Origin: Streptomyces sp. NBC_00459
GTDB taxonomy: Bacteria > Actinomycetota > Actinomycetes > Streptomycetales > Streptomycetaceae
Length of the DNA: 64,000 nt
Assembly (NCBI RefSeq): GCF_036013955.1
Contig: NZ_CP107903.1
Span: 9,672,001-9,736,000 of the forward strand
Reading direction: 5' to 3'
Both the position numbers and the translations under genes were made by a program. Positions 62,404 through 64,000 of the stretch are shown here, one piece after another (position 1 is the first letter of the stretch; every line of letters starts with the position of its first letter). The notes beneath the pieces were generated by a model. The model was not told where the DNA came from and searched no databases. It saw nothing but the letters and a program-made list of their open reading frames with translations.

Positions 62404-63224
62404 ATGACGGAGGCGGAGTGGAGGGTCGTCCGGCCGTTGCTTCCGGTTCCGGCCTGGCTGGAGGGGCGGGGCGGGGCGGGCGGCCGGAGGGCTATTGCCA
62501 CCGCGTGATGCTCGACGCGGTCCGCTATGTCGTGGACAACGGCGTGAAGTGGGTCAATCTGCCCGCAGACTTCCCTCCGTATCGGCGCGTGCATGCCTTC
62601 GCCCGCCGCTGGCAGGTCACGGGTCTGCTCGCCGAACTCCACGATCGGCTGCGCGACCGCGTCCGGGAGAAGGATGGCCGCTTGCCGGACCCGACGGCCG
62701 CGATCGTGGACTCGCAGTCGGTGCGGGCGGCGGCGAACATCCCGCGATCGACGTCCGGGTGGGACGGCGGGAAGAAGGTGGGCGGCCGAAAGCGGCATCT
62801 GGTGGTGGACTGCCTCGGCCTGGTCCTGGCCGTCGCGGTGACCGCGGCAAGCATCCAGGACCGCGACGCCGCCGTCCCTCTGCTCGAGCGGCTGCGACGG
62901 CAGTACTTCTCCATCCGACTGGTGTGGGCGGACGGCGGCTATGCAGGCCGGCTCGTCGACTGGGCGGCCGAGGAGCTCCGGCTCACCCTTCAGATCGTCA
63001 AACGCACTGACGACACCACGGGGTTCGTGGTGCTGCCACGCAGGTGGGTGGTGGAAAGAACCCTCAGCTGGCTGATGCGCTCGCGCCGCCTGGCGCGCGA
63101 CTACGAGACACTGCCCGCCATGCACGAAGCCATGGTGCTGTGGTCGATGGCCATGCTCATGAGCAGCCGCCTGGCCGGACACCGTCCAGCCGGCTTCAGC
63201 CGGCCGGCACCGCGAGCGTGGTGA
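62404..63224 (+). pseudogene. IS5-family transposase split by a GGGGC repeat frameshift
   Basis: Translation from ATG 62404 gives MTEAEWRVVRPLLPVPAWLE and then enters three tandem GGGGC units (about 62465-62479). Downstream the transposase continues in the -1 frame: EGYCHRVMLDAVRYVVDNGV, DSQSVRAA, GGKKVGGRKRHLVVDCLGL, LVWADGGYAG and LPRRWVVERTLSWLMRSRR, covering the DDE residues. Removing one GGGGC unit restores a continuous frame reading WLEGRGGRPEGYC. The transposase is thus off by one repeat unit, through mutation or, less likely, programmed slippage. Confidence 0.85.
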
Positions 63225-63666
63225 ACACCCCCGGTCGCACCTGCAGGGCCCACCCCCGCTCCACCAGGCGTTTCGCCTTCGACCTCAGCCCCTCCACCTT
63301 CGCCGGGACCGCCTCCAACCCCAACGCGACGGCCAATTGCTGGCAGCGCATGCCCTCCCGGCCCGCTTCCGACCCCAGCACCGACACAATCCGCTGGTAG
63401 TCCGGCGCGAGGACCGACGCCGCCATGCCGTCGGTCCGGTGCGGCACCGGCGATCCCGCCACCGAACCCCGCTGCGGCTCGGCGACCGCGGAAGGCGGCT
63501 GGGCCAGCACCTCGGCCACCGTCCCCCGGGCATCCACCAGCCGCTCAAGCGCGCGTTCCGCCGCCCCGAGCGCAGCCTGCACCCGCTCGGCCTCCTCCCG
63601 CAACCGCGCAATCTCCTCCCGGACCTTCTTCTCCCGGGCCTCCAGCAGACCAAGCACCGACGCCAC
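63196..63666 (-). CDS. Coiled-coil plus winged-helix protein next to the IS5 element
   Basis: A 156-residue protein from GTG 63666, preceded by GGAGGTGGCTG; residues encoded further upstream look non-native. The N-terminal coiled coil (about 5-50) reads LEAREKKVREEIARLREEAE and RVQAALGAAERALERLVDAR. A Pro-rich linker follows, then a C-terminal helix-turn-helix-like domain (YQRIVSVL, MRCQQLAVALGLEAVPAKVE, KRLVERGWAL). It ends 29 bases inside the IS5 transposase 3' end on the opposite strand. The layout suggests a DNA-binding accessory protein of mobile elements; function unknown. Confidence 0.65.
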   Translation of the reverse strand: MASVLGLLEAREKKVREEIARLREEAERVQAALGAAERALERLVDARGTVAEVLAQPPSAVAEPQRGSVAGSPVPHRTDGMAASVLAPDYQRIVSVLGSEAGREGMRCQQLAVALGLEAVPAKVEGLRSKAKRLVERGWALQVRPGVFTTLAVPAG

Positions 63667-63821
63667 CAGCCACCTCCACGAGCCAGACGAGCGGACGAAC
63701 CACGCCCATCTCTCCCGCCTCCGGCCGGAGATCATGCCCACCCACCCCGAGCCAACCGATCACGTTCGGAAAGCGGATGGCTTCTGAGCCACGGACGCCC
63801 AAACAGTCGCCCATTCACGCT

Positions 63822-64000
63822 TCATTTGCGGAGTCGTTTTGCTCCGGTGGTGGCGTTGGTGACTGCCGTGATCAGTTGATCGACTGTCTGGATCTGGAGG
63901 CCGATGCGCTCGGCGAGATGGGCGAGGCGCATCGGTTCGGGGACGTCGGCGAGGGCGGCTGAAGCGATGAGCACGCTCTCGACAGTGTCGAGTTCCACGG
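63822..64000 (-). CDS. 3' end of a hypothetical gene running off the window
   Basis: The last 58 codons of a minus-strand gene: VELDTVESVLIASAALADVP, then MRLAHLAERIGLQIQTVDQL and TTGAKRLRK before the stop at 63822-63824. It is helical and charged, with no motif I can assign. The 5' part lies beyond the window edge. Confidence 0.5.
   Translation of the reverse strand, partial: VELDTVESVLIASAALADVPEPMRLAHLAERIGLQIQTVDQLITAVTNATTGAKRLRK

Noticed and set aside
63817-63835. CTTCATTTGCGGAG resembling the TTCAT promoter element at 27751
   Set aside because: Only one TTCAT box is present and it lies within the 3' end of a minus-strand gene; probably chance.
1-64000. CRISPR arrays, rRNA or tRNA genes
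   Set aside because: No regularly spaced repeats or cloverleaf-like conserved RNA segments were recognised by eye; a tRNAscan run would settle tRNAs.

Overview
The window is high-GC actinobacterial DNA and reads as a Streptomyces chromosome. The grounds are strong G/C third-position bias, many GTG starts, GTGA/ATGA stop-start overlaps, Tat-exported enzymes, a mycothiol-type maleylpyruvate isomerase, and families common in Streptomyces (lamin-tail, DUF5682, LRV-repeat and replication-relaxation proteins). No rRNA, tRNA or CRISPR array was recognised.

Region 1 (0-25 kb) is a catabolic island for aromatic compounds. It opens with a Tat-exported molybdenum aldehyde oxidase (PaoABC-like, 238-4061) and its XdhC/PaoD-type maturation factor. 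Next come a LuxR-type two-component system, two tandem near-identical MarR regulators, an SDR, two aldehyde dehydrogenases, a Tat-tagged decarboxylase-type amidohydrolase and a quinone-reductase-like MDR. An IclR gene diverges from a six-gene, translationally coupled salicylate operon (17092-24992): gentisate dioxygenase, fumarylpyruvate hydrolase, maleylpyruvate isomerase, salicylyl-CoA 5-hydroxylase, ADP-forming acyl-CoA synthetase and salicylate-activating AMP ligase. Together these would take salicylate through salicylyl-CoA and gentisate to pyruvate and fumarate; the upstream oxidases could supply aromatic acids from aldehydes.

Region 2 (25-39 kb) holds an ABM-fold protein, a TetR/hydrolase divergent pair with a nested operator, a second Tat amidohydrolase, an OmpR-type two-component system, and two copies of a small DUF998-like gene behind matching 11-bp-phased TTCAT promoters. 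It also has an alcohol dehydrogenase, a tandem pair of exported beta-propeller proteins and several gene relics (ilvE 3' end, pentapeptide-repeat, lamin-tail and XRE remnants).

Region 3 (40-49 kb) is a coupled four-gene MoxR AAA+/VWA system (SWIM zinc protein, VWA protein, AAA+ ATPase, DUF5682 protein; compare enterobacterial yehLMPQ). A leucine-rich-repeat-variant (LRV) protein is encoded convergently at its end, and a second LRV protein lies about 6 kb further on. This is the best candidate for a poorly described system in the window.

Region 4 (49-64 kb) is a graveyard of mobile DNA: a multiply frameshifted replication-relaxation gene, an intact IS110-family element with a long 5' noncoding end, IS5-family remnants, a truncated IS21 element with intact istB, tails of two large recombinases, and an IS5 transposase broken by one extra GGGGC unit. 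A DHFR-like reductase, a lipoprotein, a methyltransferase, a DinB protein and small hypotheticals are scattered among them. Two perfect palindromes (53633-53655, 57111-57130) mark operators whose cognate genes appear to be lost.
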